A stretch of DNA of 64,000 nt from Phycisphaerales bacterium (GTDB lineage: Bacteria > Planctomycetota > Phycisphaerae > Phycisphaerales > UBA1924). The notes under the pieces were generated by a model, which had not been told where the DNA came from, ran no database searches, and was given only the letters and a program-made list of their open reading frames with translations. The DNA lies in contig JADJMV010000025.1 of assembly GCA_016709445.1 (NCBI GenBank), positions 69,820-133,819 on the forward strand. Reading direction: 5' to 3'. Numbering within the stretch: the stretch's first letter is position 1; the number at the start of each line of letters is the position of its first letter. This document shows positions 46,844 to 56,208 of this stretch, one piece after another. The translations under genes were made by a program, and so were the position numbers.

Positions 46844-47325
46844 CGGGCCACCCCGTTCCCGAACTCGAGTTGGGCGAGGTTGGCGAGTTCGCGGGCGAGT
46901 TCCTTGGCCCGGTGGACGGATGTCGCTGCCACGAAGATCGTGTCGTCCCCCGCGAGGCACCCCACCACGCCAGGCGCACCGGAGCGGTCGAGTTCGAGCG
47001 CGACGATCTGCGCGTGGCCCGGGCCGGTCTTCAGCACGATCAGATTGCCGGCGATCTCGATGCCCGTCACAAAGCCGGTCATCGCCCGGGCCAGCGTGGT
47101 GATCGATCGGGTCGAATCGCCGATGCGTGCGCCGGTGGTCTGGGGGAGTTGGTACCCGCGCGGCGTCTTGACGGCGCCCAGTTCGCGGAGGTCCCGAGAA
47201 AGGGTGGCCTGCGTCACCTCGACGCCGCGCCCCGCGAGCGCCTGGCGCAGGTCTTCCTGGCTCTCCACGGGCTGGCGCTGGAGGACCTCGATGATGAGCT
47301 GCTGGCGGCGGGAGCGTCCGGGCAT
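46840..47325 (-). CDS. argR: Arginine repressor
   Basis: The 161-residue regulator has an N-terminal winged HTH (VESQEDLRQALAGRGVEVTQ then ATLSRDLRELG) and the C-terminal hexamerisation and arginine-binding domain (GCLAGDDTIFVAA). It heads the argRCBF operon, so repression is probably autogenous through the operator at 47329-47348. No ribosome-binding site is seen; the ATG is probably at or near the transcript start. Confidence 0.93.
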   Translation of the reverse strand: MPGRSRRQQLIIEVLQRQPVESQEDLRQALAGRGVEVTQATLSRDLRELGAVKTPRGYQLPQTTGARIGDSTRSITTLARAMTGFVTGIEIAGNLIVLKTGPGHAQIVALELDRSGAPGVVGCLAGDDTIFVAATSVHRAKELARELANLAQLEFGNGVAR

Positions 47326-47361
47326 GATGCATGATTATACATTCATGCAATATCAAATCAA
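47326..47361 (-). promoter_or_regulatory. argR promoter with ARG-box operator, leaderless transcript
   Basis: On the minus strand, TTGATT (47361-47356), a 16-base spacer and TATAAT (47339-47334) stand eight bases before the argR ATG, so transcription should begin at or next to the start codon. A 20-base near-palindrome, 16 of 20 positions symmetric (47329-47348), overlaps the -10. Its core TGAATGTATAATCA is close to the ARG-box consensus TGAAT-N4-ATTCA. Arginine-bound ArgR would block RNA polymerase directly. Confidence 0.75.
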
Positions 47362-47403
47362 GCCGGGGCGACCCTGCGGGCGCAGACGCCTGTACCATGC
47401 GGC

Positions 47404-48169
47404 ATGCCGAGGGCGTTGCACATCCACCGTGCCGGCGCGGGCCGCACGATTGTGCTGGTCCATGGGTACCCGCTGGATGGGACGATGTGGGACGGGGCGT
47501 CGGAGGGACTGTCGCGGGATTTCCGAGTGCTGGCGCCGGATCTGCGGGGGTTCGGGCGGTCCCCGGTATCGCGGGATACCACGATGGCGACCTATGCCGA
47601 CGACCTGGCCTCGATGCTGGACGATGCGGGCGTGGAGCGGGCAGCCTTGCTCGCCGGTCTGTCTTTCGGCGGCTACGTCGTGATGGAATTCCTCCGCCGC
47701 CATCCCGGGCGCGCCGAATCGATCGGTCTGTGCGACACGCGGGAGGTTTTCCGACACCGCCCAGGCCGCGGCGGATCGGCGGGCCCAGGCGGATCGGCTC
47801 GACGCCGGCGAACCGGTCTCGATCGTGGTCGAGTCGATCGCGCCGCTCCTGGCGGATCCCGCGGCGCCCCCGGCATTTCTCTCGCACTGGCGGGGGGTGA
47901 TGGGCCGCCAGAGTCCGGCGGGCATCGCGGCCGCCTTGCGGGCGATGGCCGGCCGGCCCGATTCGACGGACACGCTTCGGGCGTGGCGAGGACGCGCCCT
48001 GGTTGTGGTCGGCGAGCACGACGCGATCACGCCCGTCGAGACCCACGAGCGGATGGCTGGGTTGCTCGGTGCCGCGGAGTTGCGGGTGATCTCGGGTGCG
48101 GGGCATCTCGCCCCGACGGAGCGGCCGGAAGTCTTCGTCTCGATGGTCAGGGGCTTTCTGGGCGTCTGA
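47404..48169 (+). CDS. Alpha/beta hydrolase (apparent frameshift)
   Basis: An esterase- or haloperoxidase-like protein of 254 residues after correction. The oxyanion segment VHGYPLDGTMW, nucleophile elbow GLSFGGY (Ser87), Asp in VGEHDAITP and His in GAGHLAPTERP form the expected triad. The frame breaks in TTTT at 47747-47750; dropping one T changes FRHRPGRGG into SDTAQAAADRRAQADRLDAG, which continues to the second half. The substrate cannot be predicted. It is divergent from argR. Confidence 0.8.
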
Positions 48170-48225
48170 AACGCGGATGTCCGCGTCGCCAATGATCCAT
48201 CACGATTGTCTCGGGAGGGTTTGGG

Positions 48226-48879
48226 ATGCAGGACGAGCAAGTGACGGGCGTCGAACCCGTGCGGACGATCGAAGTCGACGGGGCTGTGGAGCGGTGGCCG
48301 ACCACGGTCGGGATCCTGGGGATCGTGTTCTCCTCGCTTTGCGCGCTGGGATTCGCGTGCGGGCTGGCGGGGCAGAAGTTGCAGTCCTTCGCGCTCAACA
48401 ACCTGCCGCCCGACAAGCAGGAGGAGGCGCGGGCCCAGGTCGAAACGCGGCTGCAGCTCACGATGCCCTTCCCGGTCGTGCAGTACGGGATTCAGCTGGT
48501 CGTTGTCCTGATCGCGGTGCTGCTCTTGGTGGGCTCGATCCAGATCTTGAGGCGTTCCCGAGCCGGGGCCAAGACGCTCGTGCTCTATGCGTGGCTCGAC
48601 CTGGCGATGAGCTTCGTCGGGGCGGCCTTTGGCCTCTTCGTGGTGACAGGCGCACTCGCGGCGATCAAGCAGGATCCGTCGCTGGTGGCTGCGCTCGGCG
48701 GCCCGATGTTCGCGAAGCTCATGCTGCCGCTGGTCGTGGTGATGTTCCTGCTCAAGTGCGTGTGGCCGGCGTTCCTGGTGATCTGGTTCGGGCGCGACCG
48801 CATCCGGGCATCCATGGATCGCTGGGACGAGGGCTTCGTGGACGATCTCCCGGAGGGGCGGGCCGATCCTGGCCAATAG
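48226..48879 (+). CDS. Membrane protein of unknown function
   Basis: A 217-residue protein with about four transmembrane helices (about 23-45, 85-108, 122-146 and 165-185) and an acidic C-terminal tail. A GGGAGGG site precedes the ATG at 48226. No family motif is recognised. It lies in the same direction as the hydrolase, separated by 56 bases. Confidence 0.65.
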   Translation: MQDEQVTGVEPVRTIEVDGAVERWPTTVGILGIVFSSLCALGFACGLAGQKLQSFALNNLPPDKQEEARAQVETRLQLTMPFPVVQYGIQLVVVLIAVLLLVGSIQILRRSRAGAKTLVLYAWLDLAMSFVGAAFGLFVVTGALAAIKQDPSLVAALGGPMFAKLMLPLVVVMFLLKCVWPAFLVIWFGRDRIRASMDRWDEGFVDDLPEGRADPGQ

Positions 48880-49027
48880 CCTCGCGCCCCGGCCAGACCC
48901 GACCACCCGCCGATCGTGACGCGGACAAAGTCCGCGCCGCGCGATCCGCGGGCCGTTCTCGGACGAACACTGGCTTGGACCCCGGGCGCGGCCGATCTAG
49001 ACTGGGCCGGGTGAAGGAGGAGAGGCG

Positions 49028-51163
49028 ATGGTGTTCGGAACTCGGCGTTCGGTGTTCGGTGCGGCGGTTGTCGCGCTCTCGGCCGGTCTGGCGATCGCCG
49101 GTGGCTCGGGCGAGAACGTGATCATCATCGCCGACCCATTGAACCCCGAGTCGATGTACGCCGCGAACTACTACAAGGCGGCGCGGCATCTCCCGGATGC
49201 CAACATCCTCTGCTTCTCACCGGGTGCGACGAGCTATCAGTCGTTCGTGCAGTTTAACCTTGCCGCTCTCCAGGCCCTGATCGAACAGCGTGGGCTCGCC
49301 GACCAGGCCGACTACATCCTGCTCATGCCCGGGTCCCCGTTCTACATCAACGCCCCGGGCCTGGTCAACGACGGCTGCTCGCCGGTGAACCGTTTCTCGA
49401 TCAGTGGGGCGTACACGACCGCGTTCATCTCCGATGATGTGCTCGGCGGGGTGGCATCGACGTTTCCGAACCGCTACGCGCGCAATGTTTTCAACCCGCA
49501 GCCGTTCGATTCCCAGACGCGATGGTTGAACGGCTCGCCGAGCAACGACCCCACCGCCGATCGCTACTACCTGGGTGCGATGCTCGGGTATACGGGGGAG
49601 CGGGGCAACACCCTGGCCGAGATCCTCGCCAACGTCGACCGGTCCGTCGCGGCCGACTACACACGCCCCGTGGGCACGTTCTACTTCTGTCAGACCGACG
49701 ACAACGCCCGGTCCTCACCCCGCCACAACTCGTTCGACTCCGTGGTCAATGAGATCGTCAGCCTCGGCGGGAGCGCCAGTCACGAGATGCGGCAACTCCC
49801 CCGGAACGACCACGACATCCTCAGCATCCTGACCGGGTATGCGACGCTCGATATCCAGGGCGCGAATATGACACTCCTGGCGGGCTCGTACTGCGATCAT
49901 CTCACGAGCTATGGCGCGACCTTTGACGTGGCGAGCCAGACAAAGATCTCCGAGTGGATTACCAAAGGGGCCACGGCCTCCATGGGTGCGGTCGAGGAGC
50001 CCTGCAATTACCCCGGAAAGTTCACCCATGCACGCTCTATGGCCTACTACTACCAGGGCGCGTCCATGGGCGAGTCGATCTTTCGCGCGCTCGGCTTCAC
50101 ACCCTTCCAGGGGCTCGTCTATGGAGATCCGCTGTGCCGGCTCTTTGACTACCCCGTCGGCGTGACCGTCGACAACCCTCCGCCCGGGCCCGTATCGGGG
50201 AATGTCGCTCTCACCGCCGTCGGGAGCACCGAAAAGCCCTTCAACTTCGTGCTCGACTACGAGGTCCTGGTCGACAACCACCGCGTCGCCGCAGATTTCC
50301 AGATGCCGCTGACGTTCGATTCGGCGACGCTCGGGGACGGATGGCACGACCTGCGGGTCGTGGGCTACGACACCTCCAGTGTCCGCTCCATGGGCGTCTG
50401 GCAGGGGGCTCTCGTGGTTCGGAACAAGGGGCGCTCGGCCGAGCTCACCCCCCACGCTATTGCCGGCGATCACGCGACCGACTTCGTCTTTGATGCCTCC
50501 GGACTCGGTGGCGGGATCGGCGGCTCCCCCGTCGAGATCCGCCTCGTGAGCGGCGGGCGCGTGTTGGCGGCCGCCGCGGGCTGCGATGCGACCCTCCATA
50601 CCCGTGGCCTCCAACTCGGCGCCGGCGTCAGCCACGTGCAGGCCGAAGCGCTCTTCGCCGACGGTATGCGGGTCCGATCGGCCCCCGTTGCGGTTACGGT
50701 CGCCTACGACAACGGCGTGCCGGCGCCGGCGGCGCCGGGCGTCTTCACCTCGTCGGCGTGGCTCGGCGCCGCGACAACCCTCGTGGAGTTGCCCTACACC
50801 CACGCCAACGGCGCAGACACGCCAACGTTTGCGATCGTCGACCCCCCCGCGCACGCCACGATTGTTCCGGGCCCTGCCGGGCCATACCGCCTGATCAAAC
50901 CCGATGCCGGCGCGTCCGGACACGATGTGATGACCTACCGGGTGACCAACTCCAGCGGCCAGTCGGCGCTCGGGCGGGTCGTCTTGGTCTACGACGCCCA
51001 CCCGCTGGATGTCACCGGCGACGGGGCCTTCGACATCGACGACCTCTACGCGATCAACCAGCTCCCGGTCGATGTCAACCTCGACGGCGTCGCCAACGGT
51101 GCGGATATCCGGTATCTCCAGGCGGTGCTCCGCTGCGGGGAGCAGCGTGAGGTAATCCGATAA
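49028..51163 (+). CDS. TIGR03790-type secreted protein with C-terminal dockerin-like repeat
   Basis: An exported 711-residue protein. After a signal peptide (FGAAVVALSAGLAIAGG) comes the TIGR03790 region (NVIIIADPLNPESMYAANYY, NVPDANILCF-like, VYGDPLCRLFDYPVGVTV), a fold seen mostly in planctomycetes and myxobacteria with unknown activity. Ig-like domains and a dockerin-type pair (DVTGDGAFDIDDLYAINQL, DVNLDGVANGADIRYLQAVL) end the protein. GAAGGAGGAG precedes the start. Confidence 0.8.
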   Translation: MVFGTRRSVFGAAVVALSAGLAIAGGSGENVIIIADPLNPESMYAANYYKAARHLPDANILCFSPGATSYQSFVQFNLAALQALIEQRGLADQADYILLMPGSPFYINAPGLVNDGCSPVNRFSISGAYTTAFISDDVLGGVASTFPNRYARNVFNPQPFDSQTRWLNGSPSNDPTADRYYLGAMLGYTGERGNTLAEILANVDRSVAADYTRPVGTFYFCQTDDNARSSPRHNSFDSVVNEIVSLGGSASHEMRQLPRNDHDILSILTGYATLDIQGANMTLLAGSYCDHLTSYGATFDVASQTKISEWITKGATASMGAVEEPCNYPGKFTHARSMAYYYQGASMGESIFRALGFTPFQGLVYGDPLCRLFDYPVGVTVDNPPPGPVSGNVALTAVGSTEKPFNFVLDYEVLVDNHRVAADFQMPLTFDSATLGDGWHDLRVVGYDTSSVRSMGVWQGALVVRNKGRSAELTPHAIAGDHATDFVFDASGLGGGIGGSPVEIRLVSGGRVLAAAAGCDATLHTRGLQLGAGVSHVQAEALFADGMRVRSAPVAVTVAYDNGVPAPAAPGVFTSSAWLGAATTLVELPYTHANGADTPTFAIVDPPAHATIVPGPAGPYRLIKPDAGASGHDVMTYRVTNSSGQSALGRVVLVYDAHPLDVTGDGAFDIDDLYAINQLPVDVNLDGVANGADIRYLQAVLRCGEQREVIR

Positions 51164-51293
51164 CCATTCTGGATCTCCGCACAACGTAGTGGGTTTCCCT
51201 CTATTTGTCAGTGGATTTGCCTACACCCGGCTCCGGCCCGGGCCGATGTTCCCTCGTCGAAATGTGTCCCGCTGGGGGTGTGAGGAGAGATCC

Positions 51294-52667
51294 GTGCGGC
51301 GGTTCCTGTGCCCGGCCAGAGTCGTGGCCTATGCCGTCCTTGTCGGGGGAATCCTCCTGACGGAGGCGGTGACGCACCTGCTGAGATTCCATCGTCCGGA
51401 AGCGGGCATGGCGTGGCTCGCATCGCTCCCGCGGGGCGTCCGCGCCACGGGCTGGCTGGCCGCCTGCGGTCTGGCGGCCTCCATCGGCATGGTTGCGACC
51501 TCGAGGCGCCGCGCCGCGGAGACGGCACGCCGCGAGGCCGACCTGCGCGCCGATGCGCTCGTGGTGCGACGCCAGCGGGCCGAGGTCCGTGCCCGCAGTG
51601 CCGCGATCGTGGACCAGCTCCGGCGCACGAGCCACAACATCCGCTCGCCGCTCATGAACATCCTGGGATCGATCGACATGCTGCTCGCGCAGGCGATGCC
51701 GTTCGACGCGGCCTCCCATCTGCGGGTGGTTCGGTCGAACGCCCAGCACATCCTCACACTCGCCAACGAGTTGCTCGAGCTGGCGGCGTCGGCGTCGGTG
51801 CCCCTCGGGGAGCGGGACATCGATCCCAACGCGATGCTCGCAGAGATCGCCGGCGCTTTCCGCGACCGGGCGCTCGCGTCGGGGATCACGCTCGCGCTCA
51901 CCTGGGAGACGGTGGCGCCGCCGAGGCTGCGGATCGACCCCACCCGCTGCCGCGAGATCCTCACCAACCTGATCGACAACGCGCTCCGTCACACCGATGC
52001 CGGCGGCGTCCGTGTGGTCGCGGGCTACGACCCGGCTCCGGGCATTCTGCGGGTCTGCATCGCCGACACGGGCTGCGGCATGACCCCGGAGCGTGTCGCG
52101 ACACTTTTCGATCCTGGCGCGCGCGCCGAGGCGACGCCGGGCCGCGCCGGCGTCGGTCTGGTGATCACGCGACACCTGGTCGAGGCGATGGGCGGGACAA
52201 TCGAGGTGGCCTCGGAGTTTGGCGCGGGGAGCGTGTTCACGGTGAGCGTTCCTGCCGCGCAGGCCACGGCGCCGACGGCACGATCGGTCCGGGGCTGGGG
52301 CGTGGTGCTCGTGGTCGACGACGCCCCGGAGGTGCTCTCGTTCATGCTCTCGGCGTTGCGAGCTCAGGGGCTCTCCGTGGCGACGGCGGGGACGGCCGAG
52401 GCCGCGCTCCACACGATCGATGCGGATCCGGGTATCGGCACCGTGCTGATCGATCTGAGTGTGGCGGACGCCCCGGCCCTCCTCCGGCGCCTGCGGGAGA
52501 GCGCACCTCCCCGAAGGGTGGTCGCCTTCTCGGGCGACGTCACACCCGGCGCGGAGGGTCGGGCCGTCGCCGAGGGCTTCGACGGCTTCCTGCCCAAGCC
52601 CTTTACCGACGCCAAACTGGCGGAGGCGCTTGCCCGGATGCCCGAGCGTCGCGCCCACGCCGCCTAG
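51294..52667 (+). CDS. Membrane hybrid histidine kinase
   Basis: The 457-residue sensor has two transmembrane helices (about 9-27 and 52-69) and a short periplasmic loop. A HisKA domain with His114 (RRTSHNIRSPL) precedes a GHKL ATPase domain (Asn229 in NLIDNALRH; DTGCGM at 258-263; GRAGVGLV at 283-290). The C-terminal receiver has Asp342-Asp343 and phosphoacceptor Asp387 (VLIDLSV), Ser413 and Lys435 (LPKPF). GTG at 51294 is chosen because it follows GAGGAGAG; the longer ATG form lacks one. The next gene, an FHA-GAF-PP2C phosphatase, is a likely pathway partner. Confidence 0.88.
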   Translation: MRRFLCPARVVAYAVLVGGILLTEAVTHLLRFHRPEAGMAWLASLPRGVRATGWLAACGLAASIGMVATSRRRAAETARREADLRADALVVRRQRAEVRARSAAIVDQLRRTSHNIRSPLMNILGSIDMLLAQAMPFDAASHLRVVRSNAQHILTLANELLELAASASVPLGERDIDPNAMLAEIAGAFRDRALASGITLALTWETVAPPRLRIDPTRCREILTNLIDNALRHTDAGGVRVVAGYDPAPGILRVCIADTGCGMTPERVATLFDPGARAEATPGRAGVGLVITRHLVEAMGGTIEVASEFGAGSVFTVSVPAAQATAPTARSVRGWGVVLVVDDAPEVLSFMLSALRAQGLSVATAGTAEAALHTIDADPGIGTVLIDLSVADAPALLRRLRESAPPRRVVAFSGDVTPGAEGRAVAEGFDGFLPKPFTDAKLAEALARMPERRAHAA

Positions 52668-52703
52668 CGCCCCCGGTCCGCGCGACCACGATATAAAGCA
52701 CCC

Positions 52704-54377
52704 ATGGACGCCCCGGGTCAACGCCTCAAGCTCGTGCCGCTCCGCGGCCCGGCCCTCGCCGAGCTGAGGTTCGACCCCGGCGCCGACGTGGTCCTGGGGC
52801 GGAGCGCGACGAGCGACGTCCAGCTCGCCGACCCGGCCGTCTCGCGTCGCCACGCCCGCCTGGTCAGTCAGGCCGGAGCCTGGTTCATCACCGATCTGGC
52901 CAGCCGTGCGGGTGTGCTGCTCAACGCACAGCTGCTCGCGCCGGATACCCCAACACCGCTCTCCGACCTCGATCTCGTCGCGATCGGCCCCTGGACCTTC
53001 CGCGTCCACGTCGGCGTTGCGTCCGCGGCGATGCGCACGATCGCGATGGGGCCGGACCGCCTCGACCCGGGGGAGCGTGTCGAGTCGGTCCCAGAGCGCG
53101 AGCTGCGCTCGATCGCCCGACGGCGGCTCGATCTGCTCATCGAGTGCGCCGCCAGCATCAACGCCGCGACCAGCGAGCGTGCCCTGGCGCGCGCCGTCGT
53201 CGACGCCGCGAGGGAGGGGACGGGATTCCCGCGGGCCGCGTTGTTCCGCGTGGCGGGCGACGGGGTGGCCGTTCTCGCCTCGGGGGGCGAGGCCGAGGTC
53301 CGCGCCGACTCTTTCTCTCGCACATTGATCACGATGGCCTCCTCGGGCCAGATCGCCCGGCTGAGCCACGATGTGCCGATGACCCATGGCGAGTCCATCG
53401 CCCGCCTGGGCATCCAGGCGGCGGTCTGCGCACCGCTGATGATCGGCACCGCCGTCGACGCCTTCCTCTACCTCGACGACCGGCGCCGCCGCGCCGACAT
53501 GCCCGGCGGGGAGGCCAGGCCGGATACGCGCACCGAAGTCCGCGCCGATGCGGCCGCGTTTTGTCAGGCCCTCTGCCGCATCGGCGGGCTCGCCCTCGCC
53601 AATCTACGCCGGGCGGCGCTCGAACGCCTGAACGCCGACATCATGCGCGATGTCGGCGCCGCGGCCGAGGCCCAGCGGCTGCTCATGCCCCAGCCTGACG
53701 GCGTATGCCGCGGAGTGGCCTACAGCGTCCGCATGCGCCCCGGACGGTTCGTCGCCGGAGATCTCTTCAATCTGCTCCCGCTGAGCGGATCCCGCGTCGG
53801 GGTCTACCTCGGCGACGTCGCGGGCAAGGGCGTCGGCGCGGCCATTCTAATGGCAACCACCCAAGCGTTGCTCAACGCGGCCCTCCGCGAGTGCGAGGGA
53901 CCCGCCGACGCGCTGGGGCGGGTCGGCGGCGAACTCGCCCACCTCCTGCCCGGGGGCCGGTTTATCTCCCTCTGGGTCGGCATCCTCGACCCGGCCACGG
54001 GGCGCATCCGATTTGTCGACGCCGGCCACGGACACTGGCTGGTCCGCTCGGGGCCCGCCGGCGAGCCGGAGCGGCTCCCGGTCCGTGGCGGGCTGCCGCT
54101 GGGCATCGATCCCGAGCGTCCCTACGAGGATGAGCAGCTCACGCTCCCCCCGGGCTCCCGCCTCATTCTCCATTCCGACGGCGTTCACGAGCAGCGATCA
54201 CGCGATGGTGAGGAGTTCGGCGTCGATCGGATCGTCCAGATCCTTCGGGCGTGCGGCTCCTCCCGCGAAGAGGCCGAAGGTCTCTTCCGCGCCGTCCGCG
54301 AGTTCGCCCCCGGCGACGCCCTCGACGACGATGTCACGATCGCGAGTATCGAGTTGCCCGGTGGGCGGGGATTGTGA
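52704..54377 (+). CDS. FHA-GAF-PP2C (SpoIIE/RsbU-type) phosphatase
   Basis: A 557-residue regulator. The FHA domain (about 1-105; LGRSATSDVQLADPAVSRRH) binds phosphothreonine, a GAF-like sensor follows (about 150-300), and a PPM-type phosphatase ends the protein (GDVAGKGVGAAILMA, VDAGHGHWLV, HSDGVHEQ, DDDVTIAS for the metal Asp residues). RsbU-type enzymes dephosphorylate anti-sigma antagonists, but no anti-sigma or antagonist gene is adjacent. It is 36 bases downstream of the hybrid kinase and is probably its output partner. Confidence 0.88.
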   Translation: MDAPGQRLKLVPLRGPALAELRFDPGADVVLGRSATSDVQLADPAVSRRHARLVSQAGAWFITDLASRAGVLLNAQLLAPDTPTPLSDLDLVAIGPWTFRVHVGVASAAMRTIAMGPDRLDPGERVESVPERELRSIARRRLDLLIECAASINAATSERALARAVVDAAREGTGFPRAALFRVAGDGVAVLASGGEAEVRADSFSRTLITMASSGQIARLSHDVPMTHGESIARLGIQAAVCAPLMIGTAVDAFLYLDDRRRRADMPGGEARPDTRTEVRADAAAFCQALCRIGGLALANLRRAALERLNADIMRDVGAAAEAQRLLMPQPDGVCRGVAYSVRMRPGRFVAGDLFNLLPLSGSRVGVYLGDVAGKGVGAAILMATTQALLNAALRECEGPADALGRVGGELAHLLPGGRFISLWVGILDPATGRIRFVDAGHGHWLVRSGPAGEPERLPVRGGLPLGIDPERPYEDEQLTLPPGSRLILHSDGVHEQRSRDGEEFGVDRIVQILRACGSSREEAEGLFRAVREFAPGDALDDDVTIASIELPGGRGL

Positions 54378-54498
54378 GGAGAGCGCGAGGGCGTGGAGAG
54401 CGCGCGAGGAACCAGCGGAGCCTGGAAGATGTGCGCACGATCACCCCTGGGATTCCTCCGCTCCCTCCGCATCCAGTCGCGCCTTGGCGTGCTCGAGA

Positions 54499-54966
54499 TT
54501 AGGGCCTGGGCGGGACGCCGATGTCCTCGTTCCAGAGTTCGGGATTCTCGCGGATGAACCGCTCCATCAGGGCGGCGCACCGCGGGTCGTCGAGCACGAC
54601 CACCTCGATGCCCTCGGCCCGCAGCCAGTCCTCCCGCCCCCGGAAGGTCCGATGCTCCCCGATCACGACCCGCGGGATTCGGTGCAGCACCGCCGTCCCC
54701 GCGCACATGGCGCAGGGAGAGAGCGTGGTGGCCATGGTGAGCGTGTGCCAATCGCGCCGCCGTCCGGCCGCCCGAATACAGGACATCTCGCCGTGGGCGG
54801 TCGGATCATCCGCCTGCACCCGCATATTGTGCCCGGCCGCGACGACACGCCCCGAAGCATCGAGCAGCGACGCCCCGATGGGGATCCCTCCCTCGCGCAT
54901 GGACTTCTCCGCCTGCTCCAGCGCGGCGTTGAGGGCAAGACGGTCGAGTTCCAGCGTGGTCGCCAT
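54499..54966 (-). CDS. Nucleoside/cytosine deaminase
   Basis: The 155-residue zinc enzyme shows HGEMSCIRAA (zinc His and catalytic Glu) and PCAMCAG (zinc Cys pair), as in the fungal-type cytosine deaminase and guanine deaminase group. The FRGREDWLRAEGIEV segment favours a cytosine deaminase-type enzyme, though substrate choice is not certain. It is convergent with the phosphatase gene. Confidence 0.85.
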   Translation of the reverse strand: MATTLELDRLALNAALEQAEKSMREGGIPIGASLLDASGRVVAAGHNMRVQADDPTAHGEMSCIRAAGRRRDWHTLTMATTLSPCAMCAGTAVLHRIPRVVIGEHRTFRGREDWLRAEGIEVVVLDDPRCAALMERFIRENPELWNEDIGVPPRP

Positions 54967-55159
54967 GCGGCCTCCCTTCCTGGCCGGGCGCCGGCCGCGG
55001 CCTGTTCATGCTACCGAGGGGCTGGGGTTCGGCCCAGGACGGAGGCGGAACCCGAATGTGCACCCGGGGGGCGAGCCCGGACGATAAGCCCCAGCAGGCG
55101 CCAGGGCGGCCGTGCGCGCGGATCGCGGGCGGGCGCGTCGCATTCCGAGGGACCCGTGC

Positions 55160-56200
55160 ATGAAGGTCTACGTGGGCATGTCGCCCGGCTACACCGACGC
55201 CTCGCACGTGTTTCCCTTCGCCAAGACGCTGCTGACCTACCTCGACCGAGCCGGGATCGAGCACACCGACCGGCCCGGGACGGGCGAGGACGTCGCGGTG
55301 TGTGTCCAGTGGACGCCCCCGCCGGACGTGGTCGAGGAGATGCGCCGGCGCGGCGTGGTCATCGTGCACCGCCTCGACGGGCGGGCCAAGGCCCTCGTCA
55401 AGGTCTACGAGCGGGACGACCAGAACCGTTGCATCAATGCCCTGGCGCACTGGACGGTCTTCCAGTCCCGGTACGTCCGCGAGCACACGACCCGGCCCTG
55501 TGAGACCATCTTTGGCCTCGAGCCGCCCGTCTGTCAGACCCCCCAGCGGGGCTCGATCATCTACAACGGTGTCGATCGTGGCGTGTTCTGCGAGCAGGGT
55601 CCGCGCGAGGCGCTCGAGGGCGATCTGCGGATTCTGCATGTCGCATTCACTCACGGTATCCGCAAGGGCGTCGCCGACCTGGTCCGGATCGCCGAGTTGC
55701 TCCGCAACAATCCCAAGATCCGATTCTACACGATCGGACGCCAGGACCTGGACATGGCCCACGGGCACCTGCTCGCCGGCCTGCCCAATGTCACCCATCT
55801 CGGTGTCATCGTCGACCGCGATCGCCTCGCGCGGATCATGAGGTCCTGCCACGTCCTCTTCTTCCCCTCCCGTGGCGACTATTGCCCCAACACCGTGCTC
55901 GAGGCCATGTCCTGCGGCCTGCCGGTGTGGTACCACGAGTCCGGCGGCACGCCCGAGCTGGTCCGTACCGACGAGATTGTCGCCGGCGTTCCGATGATGC
56001 CGGAGAACCCGATCTATCCCCTCCACGTGCTCCGCGAGCACCAGCGCGAGTTCTCGCGCCGGGCGGTCGAGATGGTACGGAGCCGCTTCACGATGGAGCA
56101 CATGGGGCTCGCCTATGTCGAGCTGTTCGCCCAGCTGCTCGAATCGCGGACCGCCGCCAAAGCCAGCCCGTCCACGGCGACCGGGCCCTGCATCGCCTGA
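55160..56200 (+). CDS. Glycosyltransferase family 4-like protein
   Basis: A 346-residue GT-B enzyme. The C-terminal domain has the pattern ADLVRIAELL...NVTHLG, then LFFPSRGDYCPNTVLEAMSCG with the family Glu that contacts the sugar nucleotide. It starts at 55160 (MKVYVGMSPGY). It begins the plus-strand part of a surface-glycan cluster and is followed nine bases later by a sulfotransferase. The donor and acceptor are unknown. Confidence 0.85.
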   Translation: MKVYVGMSPGYTDASHVFPFAKTLLTYLDRAGIEHTDRPGTGEDVAVCVQWTPPPDVVEEMRRRGVVIVHRLDGRAKALVKVYERDDQNRCINALAHWTVFQSRYVREHTTRPCETIFGLEPPVCQTPQRGSIIYNGVDRGVFCEQGPREALEGDLRILHVAFTHGIRKGVADLVRIAELLRNNPKIRFYTIGRQDLDMAHGHLLAGLPNVTHLGVIVDRDRLARIMRSCHVLFFPSRGDYCPNTVLEAMSCGLPVWYHESGGTPELVRTDEIVAGVPMMPENPIYPLHVLREHQREFSRRAVEMVRSRFTMEHMGLAYVELFAQLLESRTAAKASPSTATGPCIA

Positions 56201-56208
56201 GGAACGAC

